DNA of 64,000 nt, taken from Alphaproteobacteria bacterium (GTDB lineage Bacteria > Pseudomonadota > Alphaproteobacteria > Sphingomonadales > Kordiimonadaceae). The notes under the pieces are model-generated. The model ran no database searches. It saw nothing but the letters and a program-made list of their open reading frames with translations, and was not told the origin of the DNA. The DNA lies in assembly GCA_021774735.1 (NCBI GenBank), contig JAJFIS010000047.1, positions 81,918-145,917 on the forward strand. The letters run 5' to 3'. Of the stretch, positions 35,779-44,687 are shown in pieces. Both the position numbers and the translations under genes were made by a program. Positions within the stretch are counted from its first letter, which is position 1, and each line of letters begins with the position of its first letter.

Positions 35779-35793
35779 TGGCCTAGCATTTGC
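35779..35793 (+). promoter_or_regulatory. Probable sigma-54 promoter of flbT-flaF
   Basis: TGGCCTA-N4-TTGC: core GG and GC elements with correct spacing, slightly off in the -24 box. It lies about 150 bp before flbT. An FlbD-like 15-mer, TGGCATATTTGGCCT (35770-35784), overlaps its left edge and lies between the two divergent promoters. Confidence 0.6.
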
Positions 35794-35945
35794 ATATAAT
35801 ATTTCAGATCATGCAGGATACTTGTTATTACTGTTGATCTAAAACTACCATGACTAAGTGAAGCACATTATGGTATGGTCAACTAAGATTAACTGCGCAG
35901 AATGCGGCCCTATCTTCAGGGCATTAAAGAGATCAGAGAATATTT

Positions 35946-36338
35946 ATGGCACTGAAACTTTCCCTTAAACCAGATGAAAAACTGGTTCTTAACGGCGCTG
36001 TTATTGCCAATGGTAATCGCAGGGCTACTTTGGTTATCCATAACAAAGCGTCTATATTGCGTGAAAAAGACATCATGCAGGAAGAAGATGTTAAATCGCC
36101 AGCTACACGCATCTATTTTCCGGTGATGCTGATGTATATGGACCAGACTAATGAAGACAAATACCATGATGAATTTGTTTTGCGTATGACAGAGTTCATG
36201 AATGTTATTTCAAATGCAGAAGCCATCAACACCTGCGTGAAGGTCAGCAAAGATGTCATGAACCGTAATTATTATCGTGCCTTAATGAACTGCAAAAAAT
36301 TACTGAAGTTCGAAGCTAACTTGCTTCCAACTGTATAA
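35946..36338 (+). CDS. flbT: Flagellin translation regulator FlbT
   Basis: In Caulobacter FlbT binds the flagellin mRNA 5' leader and controls its translation and decay. This 130-residue protein matches the family: MALKLSLKPDEKLVLNGAVI, NKASILREKDIMQEEDVKSP, then RIYFPVMLMYMDQ. The end is helical (NRNYYRALMNCKKLLKFE). It is followed 26 nt later by flaF and then by two flagellin genes. Confidence 0.94.
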   Translation: MALKLSLKPDEKLVLNGAVIANGNRRATLVIHNKASILREKDIMQEEDVKSPATRIYFPVMLMYMDQTNEDKYHDEFVLRMTEFMNVISNAEAINTCVKVSKDVMNRNYYRALMNCKKLLKFEANLLPTV

Positions 36339-36364
36339 TAACAAGGTCACTATAGAGATATCAT

Positions 36365-36787
36365 ATGTCATACCAAGCTTACCAGACAGCGCAGAAATCG
36401 GCGGAAACACCAAGGCAAATGGAATACCGTTTGTTTGCGCAGGTTACCCATGCCCTTCTTGAGGCAGAAAAACGAACATCTATATTAGATAAAATTCGTA
36501 TTGATGCACTTGACTGGAACCGACGTGTTTGGTCCACCCTATCTACTGACTGTGGAGCAGAAGGTAATCAGTTACCAGATGAATTAAGGGCTGGTATTGT
36601 TTCGCTATCCATTTGGGTATCTAAACACACCTCCGCAGTTATGCGCGGCGAGGAAGAAATAATCGACCTGATTCAAATAAACCGCACCATCATGGAAGGC
36701 TTGGCAACGGACCCATCGGTAAATAGCCAGCCAGAAGATTTTGTTGAGCCTGATGCACCCAACTCCCCCACTGATGCATCTGTATGA
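36365..36787 (+). CDS. flaF: Flagellin assembly protein FlaF
   Basis: Required for flagellin secretion in Caulobacter, acting opposite to FlbT. 140 residues: [20 protein letters not shown], then [13 protein letters not shown] and [35 protein letters not shown], all typical. The last 20 residues are acidic and Pro-rich. It shares a transcript with flbT. Confidence 0.93.
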   Translation: MSYQAYQTAQKSAETPRQMEYRLFAQVTHALLEAEKRTSILDKIRIDALDWNRRVWSTLSTDCGAEGNQLPDELRAGIVSLSIWVSKHTSAVMRGEEEIIDLIQINRTIMEGLATDPSVNSQPEDFVEPDAPNSPTDASV

Positions 36788-36860
36788 GCTATATAGGTAT
36801 TTTTTAGCCAATAAAAGCACTTCTCAACCCATGCCCGCAGTCATCATCCACTATCCCACT

Positions 36861-36916
36861 AGGCAATAATTGCTATAAACTTTAGGCAAATTTTACCAAT
36901 GCGGTAATTTTTGCCT
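36861..36916. promoter_or_regulatory. Three FlbD-like sites upstream of flagellin 2
   Basis: Three 15-bp sites of the form NGGCA-N5-TGCCN: AGGCAATAATTGCTA (36861-36875), AGGCAAATTTTACCA (36884-36898) and CGGTAATTTTTGCCT (36902-36916), each with one or so mismatches. They end about 88 bp upstream of the sigma-54 element of flagellin 2, a typical enhancer distance. The rest of 36788-37095 is AT-rich leader and promoter. Confidence 0.65.
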
Positions 36917-37003
36917 AGACAGCCAAAGCATCAAAAAAAACCTTTAATTTGAAAACAATATTAACATATTGATTTAACTAAATTAATTTCAAAAGTTAAT
37001 TTT

Positions 37004-37018
37004 TGGCACGGTGATTGC
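37004..37018 (+). promoter_or_regulatory. Sigma-54 promoter of flagellin 2
   Basis: TGGCACG-N4-TTGC, perfect consensus, 78 bp upstream of the ATG. It rules out an in-frame TTG at 37015 as start codon. Confidence 0.93.
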
Positions 37019-37095
37019 TTGTTATCAGCCAGAAGCAAAACGCTTCCCTGAGAAAAAGTCTCAGCTACATAACTTCAAAACGAAGGAGCCAAGAA

Positions 37096-37923
37096 ATGGC
37101 ATTTTCAGTAAATACTAATGCTGGCGCACTCGTCGCTTTGCAAAACCTCAATAAAACAACCAGTTCCTTAGAAAAAATTCAAGCTCAAGTTAATACTGGC
37201 TTGAAAATTGGATCGGCTAAAGACAATTCAGCTGTTTTTGCTATCGCGCAAAAACTCCGTGCTGACGTGTCTGGCTTAAACGCTGTTAAATCATCCATCG
37301 ACCGTTCAACATCAACGCTTGATGTTGCATTGGCTGCTGGTGAGGCTGTATCTGACCTGCTTATTCAAATGAAAGAAAAAGCAGTGGCAGCAGCAGATAG
37401 CGGTCTTGATGCAACAAGCCGTACGGCGCTGAACGACGAATTTGTTCAGCTTCGTGATCAGATTACAACCATCGTTGATAACGCTGAATTTAACGGCATT
37501 AATGCTGTTAAAAACGCCGGTAATGCGATTGTAGCAATTGTCAATAATGATGCTACCAAGACCATCACTGTTGGCGCACAGGACCTTTCACTAACAGGTA
37601 CAAATGTAACATTAGCTACGACAAGTACGGTTAGCACTCAAACTCTTGCTGCGGCTGCAGTTACTGCCATTGATACATCCATCACCAATGTGAACACTTC
37701 ACTGTCGAAGCTTGGTGCGGGTGCGCGTCGTCTTTCCCTACAGAAAGAGTTTGTAGGTAAATTGTCTGACGTGATTGAAATTGGTATCGGCAACCTAGTC
37801 GACGCTGATCTGGCTAAAGTATCAGCGACCTTGCAATCCTTGCAGGTTAAGCAACAGTTGGGTCTTCAGGCCTTATCCATTGCCAACCAAGCTCCAAGTT
37901 CGGCGCTTTCACTCTTCCGGTAA
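37096..37923 (+). CDS. Flagellin 2
   Basis: 275-residue filament protein with D0/D1 ends only. MAFSVNTNAGALVALQNLNK begins at the ATG after AAGGAG. The C-terminus is LQVKQQLGLQALSIANQAPS. It is nearly identical to flagellin 3 over about residues 40-265, including at the DNA level, and differs mainly at residues 20-33 and the end. Compared with flagellin 1, the helical ends are conserved but the middle differs. The start is preceded by a roughly 60-nt leader, a candidate FlbT target. Confidence 0.96.
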   Translation: MAFSVNTNAGALVALQNLNKTTSSLEKIQAQVNTGLKIGSAKDNSAVFAIAQKLRADVSGLNAVKSSIDRSTSTLDVALAAGEAVSDLLIQMKEKAVAAADSGLDATSRTALNDEFVQLRDQITTIVDNAEFNGINAVKNAGNAIVAIVNNDATKTITVGAQDLSLTGTNVTLATTSTVSTQTLAAAAVTAIDTSITNVNTSLSKLGAGARRLSLQKEFVGKLSDVIEIGIGNLVDADLAKVSATLQSLQVKQQLGLQALSIANQAPSSALSLFR

Positions 37924-37951
37924 GCGTTACTCAACGAAGTATCGCGAAGAG

Positions 37952-37980
37952 AATGGGGTTCCCTTTACGGGGGCCCCATT
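37952..37980 (+). terminator. Strong hairpin after flagellin 2
   Basis: 12-bp stem AATGGGGTTCCC / GGGGGCCCCATT (two G-T pairs) around a 5-nt loop, 29 bp after the stop codon. No good T-run follows, so it may act as an mRNA 3' stabiliser as much as a terminator. Confidence 0.55.
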
Positions 37981-38040
37981 TAGATTTGCCATGGAAGTGG
38001 CTTCTTCTAAGATCAAGTCTTTCTTTTTTTATCAACAAAC

Positions 38041-38106
38041 AGGCAAATTATGCCTATTCGCGAGGCAATTCCTGCCACAGTATATTTAATTCGGCAAATA
38101 TTGCCT
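38041..38106. promoter_or_regulatory. Three FlbD-like sites upstream of flagellin 3
   Basis: AGGCAAATTATGCCT (38041-38055), AGGCAATTCCTGCCA (38063-38077) and CGGCAAATATTGCCT (38092-38106), all exact matches to NGGCA-N5-TGCCN. They end about 87 bp upstream of the sigma-54 element, almost the same distance as at flagellin 2. Apart from the hairpin, these sites and the promoter, the 359-bp gap holds no gene. Confidence 0.72.
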
Positions 38107-38193
38107 AGACCTCCAACAGTATGAAATTTCCAAAAATCCTAATATAAGCATTAAAAACATACCATTAGCCGAAAGGCACCATTGCAACTAATC

Positions 38194-38208
38194 TGGTATA
38201 TTTCTTGC
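38194..38208 (+). promoter_or_regulatory. Sigma-54 promoter of flagellin 3
   Basis: TGGTATA-N4-TTGC, good match with correct spacing, 75 bp before the ATG. Confidence 0.8.
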
Positions 38209-38282
38209 TTATATATCTGGTGGAGCAAAAAGCTCCGAGAGCAAAATGCTCATATAACTCCGAAGAATAAGGAGACCATAAA

Positions 38283-39110
38283 ATGGCTTTTTCGGTAAAT
38301 ACAAATGCAGGCGCACTCGTCGCACTGCAAAATCTGAACAAAACTACTTCACAACTTAACAGAGTCCAAGGCGCAATTAATACTGGCCTGAAGATTGGCT
38401 CTGCTAAAGACAATTCAGCTGTTTTTGCCATTGCGCAAAAACTCCGTGCTGACGTGTCTGGCTTAAACGCTGTTAAATCATCCATCGACCGTTCGACATC
38501 AACGCTTGATGTTGCATTGGCTGCTGGTGAGGCTGTATCTGACCTGCTTATTCAAATGAAAGAAAAAGCAGTGGCAGCAGCAGATAGTGGTCTTGATGCA
38601 ACAAGCCGTACGGCGCTGAACGACGAATTTGTTCAACTTCGTGATCAGATTACAACCATCGTTGATAACGCTGAATTTAACGGCATTAATGCTGTTAAAA
38701 ATGGTGGTAATGCGATTGTTGCGATCGTTAGTGATGATGCTACTAAGACCATCACAATTGGTGCGCAGGACCTTTCACTAACAGGTACAAATGTAACATT
38801 AGCTACTACAAGTACGGTTAGTACTCAAACTCTTGCTGCGGCTGCAGTTACTGCCATTGATGCCTCTATCACCAATGTAAACACTTCGCTGTCGAAGCTT
38901 GGTGCTGGTTCACGTCGTCTTTCCCTACAGAAAGAGTTTGTAGGTAAATTGTCTGATGTGATTGAGGTTGGTATTGGTAACCTAGTCGATGCTGACTTGG
39001 CTAAAGAAAGTGCGAACTTGCAGTCCTTGCAAGTGAAGCAACAACTTGGCCTTCAAGCTCTTAGTATTGCAAATCAAGCACCTTCAACGGTGTTGGGTCT
39101 CTTCCGTTAA
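38283..39110 (+). CDS. Flagellin 3
   Basis: 275-residue flagellin, close paralogue of flagellin 2. AAGGAG precedes the ATG. The two proteins share long identical stretches (for example SAKDNSAVFAIAQKLRADVS), with differences at residues about 20-33 (SQLNRVQGAI versus SSLEKIQAQV) and scattered single changes. It has its own promoter, enhancer sites and terminator, so it is expressed separately. Confidence 0.96.
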   Translation: MAFSVNTNAGALVALQNLNKTTSQLNRVQGAINTGLKIGSAKDNSAVFAIAQKLRADVSGLNAVKSSIDRSTSTLDVALAAGEAVSDLLIQMKEKAVAAADSGLDATSRTALNDEFVQLRDQITTIVDNAEFNGINAVKNGGNAIVAIVSDDATKTITIGAQDLSLTGTNVTLATTSTVSTQTLAAAAVTAIDASITNVNTSLSKLGAGSRRLSLQKEFVGKLSDVIEVGIGNLVDADLAKESANLQSLQVKQQLGLQALSIANQAPSTVLGLFR

Positions 39111-39121
39111 GGATATTAGCG

Positions 39122-39149
39122 CCGGGCTGAAATTCTTAGCCCGGTCTTT
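39122..39149 (+). terminator. Terminator after flagellin 3
   Basis: Stem CCGGGCT / AGCCCGG around a 9-nt loop, followed by TCTTTC, 12 bp after the stop codon. It separates flagellin 3 from flaG. Confidence 0.8.
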
Positions 39150-39236
39150 CGCTAAAACCTTAACTGCAACGATGGCAGCATACTGGCTTTCATTTTTGTA
39201 GGAAGACAAGACGCTTTGAGCGTCAGGAGCAATATA

Positions 39237-39656
39237 ATGAGTGAGATTGGAACAGCTAACAATGGTGTCGCACTGAGCACCCCTAGCCGGCAAACTAAGC
39301 CGACACGGGAAACTCAGGGTACTGACGCGCGGGAAGTAAATCTCTCGCACGACACCGCCAGTGACGCCGTTACCAAAACAGCAAAACCTGATACAGACCT
39401 TTCTATTGCTGCTCTTGCTAAAAAAGATCCGTTTGAAAAAGCGGCAGAGGCACTAAAATCCTTTATTCCGGATACAAGTGTGCTGCCAAATACCAAACTT
39501 AGGATTGATAAGGATGAATCATCCGGGCTATTTGTCTATCAAAGTGTAGACAATGTATCCGGGGAGGTTGTCAGACAATTTCCGCCTGAAGACCTTTTAG
39601 AATTCCTCGCTTTTTATGAAGAGTTGCGCGGGAAGATCGTTGACGATGAGGTTTAA
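39237..39656 (+). CDS. flaG: FlaG-like flagellar protein
   Basis: 139 residues from the ATG at 39237 (CAGGAG 6 nt upstream); an in-frame TTG 21 nt upstream is not needed. The N-terminal half is disordered and Thr/Ala-rich. The C-terminal domain reads LRIDKDESSGLFVYQSVDNVSGEVVRQFPPEDLLEFLAFYEEL (in parts), matching the FlaG family. FlaG affects filament length in other bacteria. It follows the flagellins and probably belongs to the filament regulon. Confidence 0.88.
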   Translation: MSEIGTANNGVALSTPSRQTKPTRETQGTDAREVNLSHDTASDAVTKTAKPDTDLSIAALAKKDPFEKAAEALKSFIPDTSVLPNTKLRIDKDESSGLFVYQSVDNVSGEVVRQFPPEDLLEFLAFYEELRGKIVDDEV

Positions 39657-39722
39657 TGTCACCGCTCATATTGTGTTAAGGAGCACATATATCTGAGGTG
39701 TTTCAAGTATTCCTCAGCACCG

Positions 39723-39745
39723 CCGTGCCCCTACTGGGGGCACGG
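39723..39745 (+). terminator. Hairpin after flaG
   Basis: Perfect 9-bp stem CCGTGCCCC / GGGGCACGG with a short loop. It is not followed by a clear T-run, so its efficiency as a terminator is uncertain. It lies at the boundary of the flagellar block. Confidence 0.6.
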
Positions 39746-39909
39746 ACCGGGATATACAAAGATTTTATTCTATAGAAGAGAATATCCACCTATTCCCCTC
39801 CAATCCTCTCTTTTTAAATTTAGACGTAGGTTTTCAGCGCATTTTTGTTGCGCCGCGCTTTCCCTCAACATACTCTAGGTTCAAATTATCCATTAACTAG
39901 AGAAAAATA

Positions 39910-40755
39910 ATGAAATTTACTGGTACCGATACCTATGTCGCCACTGACGACTTAAAAATAGCGGTGAATGCTGCTGCAACGCTCCGCCGACCTTTATTGA
40001 TCAAAGGCGAACCTGGCACCGGCAAAACTGTGCTGGCGCAAGAAGTTGCGAATGCTCTGGGGAGAAACCTCATCGAATGGCATATAAAATCCACCACCAA
40101 AGCCCAGCAAGGTCTTTATGAATATGATGCTGTTTCACGCCTTAGAGATAGCCAGTTGGGTGACGAAAAAGTGCATGATATCCGCAATTACATCAAAAAA
40201 GGCAAGCTCTGGGAGGCCTTTACCGCTGATAACACCCCTATTCTGCTCATTGATGAAATTGATAAAGCTGATATTGAGTTTCCCAACGATTTACTACTTG
40301 AGCTCGACCGCATGGAGTTCCATGTCTATGAAACGGGTGAAACAGTTAAGGCTGAAAATCGGCCTATCGTCATCATCACATCGAACAATGAAAAAGAACT
40401 GCCTGATGCCTTTTTGCGCCGTTGTTTTTTTCATTATATCAAATTCCCTGACGCTGATACCATGCAAGAAATTGTCGATGTCCATTATCCTGACATTCAG
40501 CATGATCTGGTTAAAGAAGCGCTAAATGTTTTCTTCGAAATTCGCGATGTGCCAGGCCTGAAGAAAAAACCCTCCACCAGCGAGCTGCTTGATTGGTTAA
40601 AGCTATTGATGGCAGAAGAGTTACCGCTGGAAGTTCTTAAGTCTAAAGACCCGAATTCTCTCATCCCTCCGCTACATGGTGCCCTGCTCAAAAACGAGCA
40701 AGATGTGCATCTGTTTGAGCGCCTCGCCTTCATGAACCGTCGCGGCCAAGGATAG
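39910..40755 (+). CDS. MoxR-type AAA+ ATPase
   Basis: 281 residues: Walker A GEPGTGKT (about 37-44), Walker B ILLIDEIDKAD, sensor region PIVIITSNNEKELPDAFLRRC with the arginine finger. MoxR ATPases work with VWA-domain proteins as metal- or cofactor-insertion chaperones; the VWA partner is encoded 12 nt downstream. The client protein is not evident in the neighbourhood. Confidence 0.9.
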   Translation: MKFTGTDTYVATDDLKIAVNAAATLRRPLLIKGEPGTGKTVLAQEVANALGRNLIEWHIKSTTKAQQGLYEYDAVSRLRDSQLGDEKVHDIRNYIKKGKLWEAFTADNTPILLIDEIDKADIEFPNDLLLELDRMEFHVYETGETVKAENRPIVIITSNNEKELPDAFLRRCFFHYIKFPDADTMQEIVDVHYPDIQHDLVKEALNVFFEIRDVPGLKKKPSTSELLDWLKLLMAEELPLEVLKSKDPNSLIPPLHGALLKNEQDVHLFERLAFMNRRGQG

Positions 40756-40767
40756 AGGCAAGGCCCC

Positions 40768-41937
40768 ATGTTCATTCAGTTTTTCTTCGCCCTTAAAGAC
40801 CACGGCATTCCCGTCAGTATCAAGGAATATTTGATGCTGATGGAGGCGCTGAAGCAAGGCGTTTGCGGCTACGGCGTTGATGACTTTTATTATCTTTCGC
40901 GTGCAACTTTCGTCAAGGATGAGAAAAACTTAGACAAATTTGATCGCGTCTTTGGTTCCGTCTTTGACGGCATCGAATTTATCGGTGATGAACCCCATGA
41001 CATCCCAGAAGAATGGCTGCGACAAATGGCCGAACTGATCCTGAGCGAGGAAGAAAAAGCCGCGCTCGATGAAAAGGGCTGGGAAGAGATTATGGAGACG
41101 CTCAAAAAACGTCTTGAGGAGCAAGAAAAGCGCCATGAGGGCGGCAGCAAATGGATCGGCACCGCTGGCCGCAGTCCCTTCGGCGCTTATGGCTATAACC
41201 CCGCGGGTGTTCGCATTGGCCAAGCCGAGGGCCGCCACGGTAAAGCCGTCAAAGTTTGGGACAAACGCGAATATAAAAACCTTGATGACAGCGTTGAGCT
41301 TGGCACCCGCAACATCAAAATTGCGCTCAGAAAATTGCGCAAATTTGCCCGCCAAGGTGAGGCCAGCGAACTGGATATGGACGATACAATACGCTCCACC
41401 GCTCACCAAGGCTGGTTAGACATAAAAATGGTACCTGAGCGCCATAACACAGTGAAAATACTCCTGTTTTTAGATGTTGGTGGATCAATGGACCCGCACA
41501 TCCGTGTCTGTGAAGAGCTATTTTCCGCAGCGCGCTCTGAGTTTAAGCATCTTGAGTTTTTCTACTTTCACAATTGTCTTTACGAGAAGGTATGGAAGGA
41601 TAATGTCCGCCGTCACAGCGACTTCCTCAACACCATTGATGTGCTGCACACCTACCCCCATGACTATAAAATCATCTTCATTGGTGACGCTTCCATGAGC
41701 CCCTATGAGATAACCTACCCCGGTGGATCGGTGGAGCATTGGAACGAGGAAGCGGGTGAAACCTGGATGAAACGCATCAATGACGTTTACAGCAAAGCGG
41801 TCTGGCTCAATCCAATTCCAGATACGCACTGGAATTATAGCCATTCGATCCAGCTGATGAAAAGTTTAATGGAAGACCGCATGTATCCGCTCACCCTCTC
41901 AGGCATCGACGATGCCATGAAAGAGCTAAAGCGGTAA
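40768..41937 (+). CDS. VWA domain protein (CoxE-like)
   Basis: 389 residues. The N-terminal part is helical and charged; the C-terminal von Willebrand A domain starts at about residue 225 with the MIDAS motif LFLDVGGSMDPH (DxGxS). Together with the preceding MoxR ATPase it forms a pair resembling CoxD-CoxE and other metal-insertion chaperones. Very similar pairs are found widely in proteobacteria without an assigned target. Confidence 0.88.
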   Translation: MFIQFFFALKDHGIPVSIKEYLMLMEALKQGVCGYGVDDFYYLSRATFVKDEKNLDKFDRVFGSVFDGIEFIGDEPHDIPEEWLRQMAELILSEEEKAALDEKGWEEIMETLKKRLEEQEKRHEGGSKWIGTAGRSPFGAYGYNPAGVRIGQAEGRHGKAVKVWDKREYKNLDDSVELGTRNIKIALRKLRKFARQGEASELDMDDTIRSTAHQGWLDIKMVPERHNTVKILLFLDVGGSMDPHIRVCEELFSAARSEFKHLEFFYFHNCLYEKVWKDNVRRHSDFLNTIDVLHTYPHDYKIIFIGDASMSPYEITYPGGSVEHWNEEAGETWMKRINDVYSKAVWLNPIPDTHWNYSHSIQLMKSLMEDRMYPLTLSGIDDAMKELKR

Positions 41938-42074
41938 GAAATACAAGAAACAACTATAAAAAACCTATCGTCGCTCTCACCGCCCTTATGCGTAAAATGA
42001 TTGTAATTCTAAATGCAAAAGTGCGAGACCTATTCAAGAATTATCAAATGAGTTGATGACAATTTGGGCTAAAA

Positions 42075-42725
42075 TCACTTAGTCGCAGCTTCAGCCTTAA
42101 GAATGCCGCTAACCTGGTCAATGACCTGCACCAGCAGTTTTGCTTCCTGCGCGCCTGCCACCGGGCCTTGGCCATTAAAATAAAAGCAGGGCACACCGGT
42201 GACCCCTAAACCACGGGCTTTATTCACCGCAGTTTTCACATTTTCAACATCGCGGTCGCTGTCCAATAGCTCCTGCACCAAGTCGGCGTCCATGCCCGCC
42301 GTGCGCGCCACGTCAACGAGCAAATCCCAATCACCTAGAAATTCACCGTGGGTGAAATAGCGCAGCATCAGATCTTCGGTCACAGCGTCACCACAGCCTG
42401 CCCCTTGGGCCCAACTGATAAGCCTGTGGGCATCCAGCGTATTGGGGATGAGGGCATCACGGTCCCAGTCAAAGACAATGCCGAGCTCTTCGCCCACAGT
42501 GCTCATATGTTCCCGCGCGGCTTTAAACTGCGGTGTATCGCCAAATTTTTGTTTGTAATAAAGCTTGCGGTCGATGCCTTCCGCGGGCGTATCGGGGCCC
42601 AATTGATAAGGCCGGTAGATAACCTCCCTGACATCATCTGGCCGCTGGGCGACAGCAAGGTCCAGCTGTTTTTTGCCAATATAGCACCAAGGACAGACCA
42701 CATCGATTATGGTATCTATTCTCAT
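42075..42725 (-). CDS. DsbA-family oxidoreductase (FrnE-like)
   Basis: 216 residues, thioredoxin fold with inserted helical domain. The active site CPWCYIGK (CxxC, residues about 11-14) is followed by the FrnE-type pattern YRPYQLGPDTPAEGIDR and the cis-Pro motif TGVPCFYFNG. No signal peptide, so cytoplasmic. It overlaps the upstream EAL gene by 4 nt. Confidence 0.9.
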   Translation of the reverse strand: MRIDTIIDVVCPWCYIGKKQLDLAVAQRPDDVREVIYRPYQLGPDTPAEGIDRKLYYKQKFGDTPQFKAAREHMSTVGEELGIVFDWDRDALIPNTLDAHRLISWAQGAGCGDAVTEDLMLRYFTHGEFLGDWDLLVDVARTAGMDADLVQELLDSDRDVENVKTAVNKARGLGVTGVPCFYFNGQGPVAGAQEAKLLVQVIDQVSGILKAEAATK

Positions 42726-44530
42726 ATTTTCTCTGCCCCTTTAGAATATTCGTTATTTCTCACAAAATTGGCAAAAGCCTCGCCGGGTAGCGCTTTTGAG
42801 CATAAATAACCTTGGAAGCAATCACAACCTTCCTGTGAAAGCCAATTGAGTTCAGCCTCAGTTTCCACCCCTTCGCAAACCACAGACATGCTAAGGGTTC
42901 TACCCATCGAGATGATAGCCTCAATCATTCCCCTGTCAGAATTATTATGCAGTAAGCCTTGGGTGAAGCCCTTATCTATCTTTAAATAATTAAAAGGCAG
43001 CGACTTTAAATAGCCAAGGGAGCTATAGCCGACACCAAAATCATCAAGTGCTAGAAAAACCCCCATGGCCTGGAGCTGAGTGATGACTTTCAAAACTGCC
43101 TCCGGGTCATCCATCACCATGCTTTCGGTGATTTCTAAAGTCAGACGCTTTGGATCTAGCCCCGTCTCCGCCAAAATAGATCGCACTAGCCCAACCACAT
43201 CCCCTGACTGCAAAGTCTGGGGGTTCATATTCACTGATAATTTCAAAGCATCGAGCTTTTCATTATCCCATGTGGCTACTTCACGAACCGCGCGGCGCAA
43301 TACATATTCACCGAGGGCATCAGACAGGCCAGATTCTTCTAATAATGGAATAAAACTATCAGGCTCTATAATGCCTTCTTCAGGGTGATGCCAACGGGCT
43401 AACGCTTCCATGCCAACCACTTCATTGCTCACAATATCTACTTGTGGCTGGTAATATATCTGGATTTCATTATCCCTGAGGGCACGCCGAATACGATTTT
43501 CGCGTTCAATTATTTCTGCACGACCTTCAGATTTACCCAAAGTGTATATTTGATAACAATTTCCGCCACTTTCTTTTGCGTCTAATGCTGCCGCATTGGC
43601 CCCGCGCACCAATTCATCCGCACTTGAAACATGGTCGCCGCCTGCGGCAATACCAATGGAAACAGAAAGTTGAATATCTTGGCGTTGAATTCTGAAGGGC
43701 TGCTTAAATTGACTTAGAAATAATTCTGCGAGCACAACACAGTCCTGCGCTCGTTTTATGTGGGGAACAATGACGATAAAATCATTCGCCTGCATCCGTC
43801 CTAACATGGGCCTATGTTCTATTTCATTGAAAGTGGCTTGCTCTAATAGTGGCAAACGGCGCCCTAACTCCCGCAAGGCGATACGAAGGCGCGATGCAAT
43901 ATCGCTCAGGACACTTTCACATTCCTGAAGGCCATAAGCTGCGGTTAACCGCCGAAATCGATCAACCGTTATCAAAATGGCTGAATGGCTGCCCCCCTGT
44001 GTAGCCAAATTATCTGACCGACTTTCTCTTAATAATAATGATAGGCGATCTTTAACTACATCCCATGTCGGCAGGCCTGTAACCGTATCTATTACCCCTT
44101 TGTGACTACCCAGAGTTTCATTACTAGGTTTAATGAATCCCATTTGGTGCCGCGCTAAAAAGCGCAATCTGTCCGATACAAAAGCCGATGCCACATCAAG
44201 CAAGATATATTCCTGAGCGCCTATAACAAATGCTCTGCGAATACTTTCTTGCTGATGGTTTTTACTGCGACCACTGATAAGCGCAATAAGCGCCATAGAA
44301 TGATTACTGCTGTGGACACCAAAGGAGGATGTGATTTGGTCTAAAGTGTCACGGTCCGTTTCCATATCAATCAGCAGAATTCCTCCTGACTGATCTTTCG
44401 CCAATTCCATAGCTTTATTAATATCGATCGGCAGATAGGGAATTCTGGTATTATCAAGCCTTAGCGGACAGGGAGAATCTGCTACTGACGTTAAAAAATA
44501 AATTGGCAGGCCCGTTAGTTCCATGGGCAT
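42722..44530 (-). CDS. c-di-GMP phosphodiesterase (degenerate GGDEF plus EAL)
   Basis: 602 residues. Residues about 1-140 resemble a receiver-like Rossmann region without a clear phospho-Asp set. The GGDEF domain (about 155-320) carries RMQANDF where GG(D/E)EF should be, so cyclase activity is unlikely. The EAL domain (about 340-590) is intact: MEALARW, SVNMNPQ, LEITES, DDFGVGYSSLGYL, KIDK and CEGVETEAEL. It should hydrolyse c-di-GMP, a second messenger that commonly opposes motility. Confidence 0.9.
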   Translation of the reverse strand: MPMELTGLPIYFLTSVADSPCPLRLDNTRIPYLPIDINKAMELAKDQSGGILLIDMETDRDTLDQITSSFGVHSSNHSMALIALISGRSKNHQQESIRRAFVIGAQEYILLDVASAFVSDRLRFLARHQMGFIKPSNETLGSHKGVIDTVTGLPTWDVVKDRLSLLLRESRSDNLATQGGSHSAILITVDRFRRLTAAYGLQECESVLSDIASRLRIALRELGRRLPLLEQATFNEIEHRPMLGRMQANDFIVIVPHIKRAQDCVVLAELFLSQFKQPFRIQRQDIQLSVSIGIAAGGDHVSSADELVRGANAAALDAKESGGNCYQIYTLGKSEGRAEIIERENRIRRALRDNEIQIYYQPQVDIVSNEVVGMEALARWHHPEEGIIEPDSFIPLLEESGLSDALGEYVLRRAVREVATWDNEKLDALKLSVNMNPQTLQSGDVVGLVRSILAETGLDPKRLTLEITESMVMDDPEAVLKVITQLQAMGVFLALDDFGVGYSSLGYLKSLPFNYLKIDKGFTQGLLHNNSDRGMIEAIISMGRTLSMSVVCEGVETEAELNWLSQEGCDCFQGYLCSKALPGEAFANFVRNNEYSKGAEKI

Positions 44531-44687
44531 ACTCCCTAATAGGACATTCTTCCATAGTTTATGCTATACAGCTTATAGCTAATAGGTCAAATTTTAGTAA
44601 AATCCGAGCCTTAAGAAGACTTTAACCTCTTGTATTTTAATTTTATAATCACAATATGTAGAAAGTCTTTACTATAAGGGAATTAAA

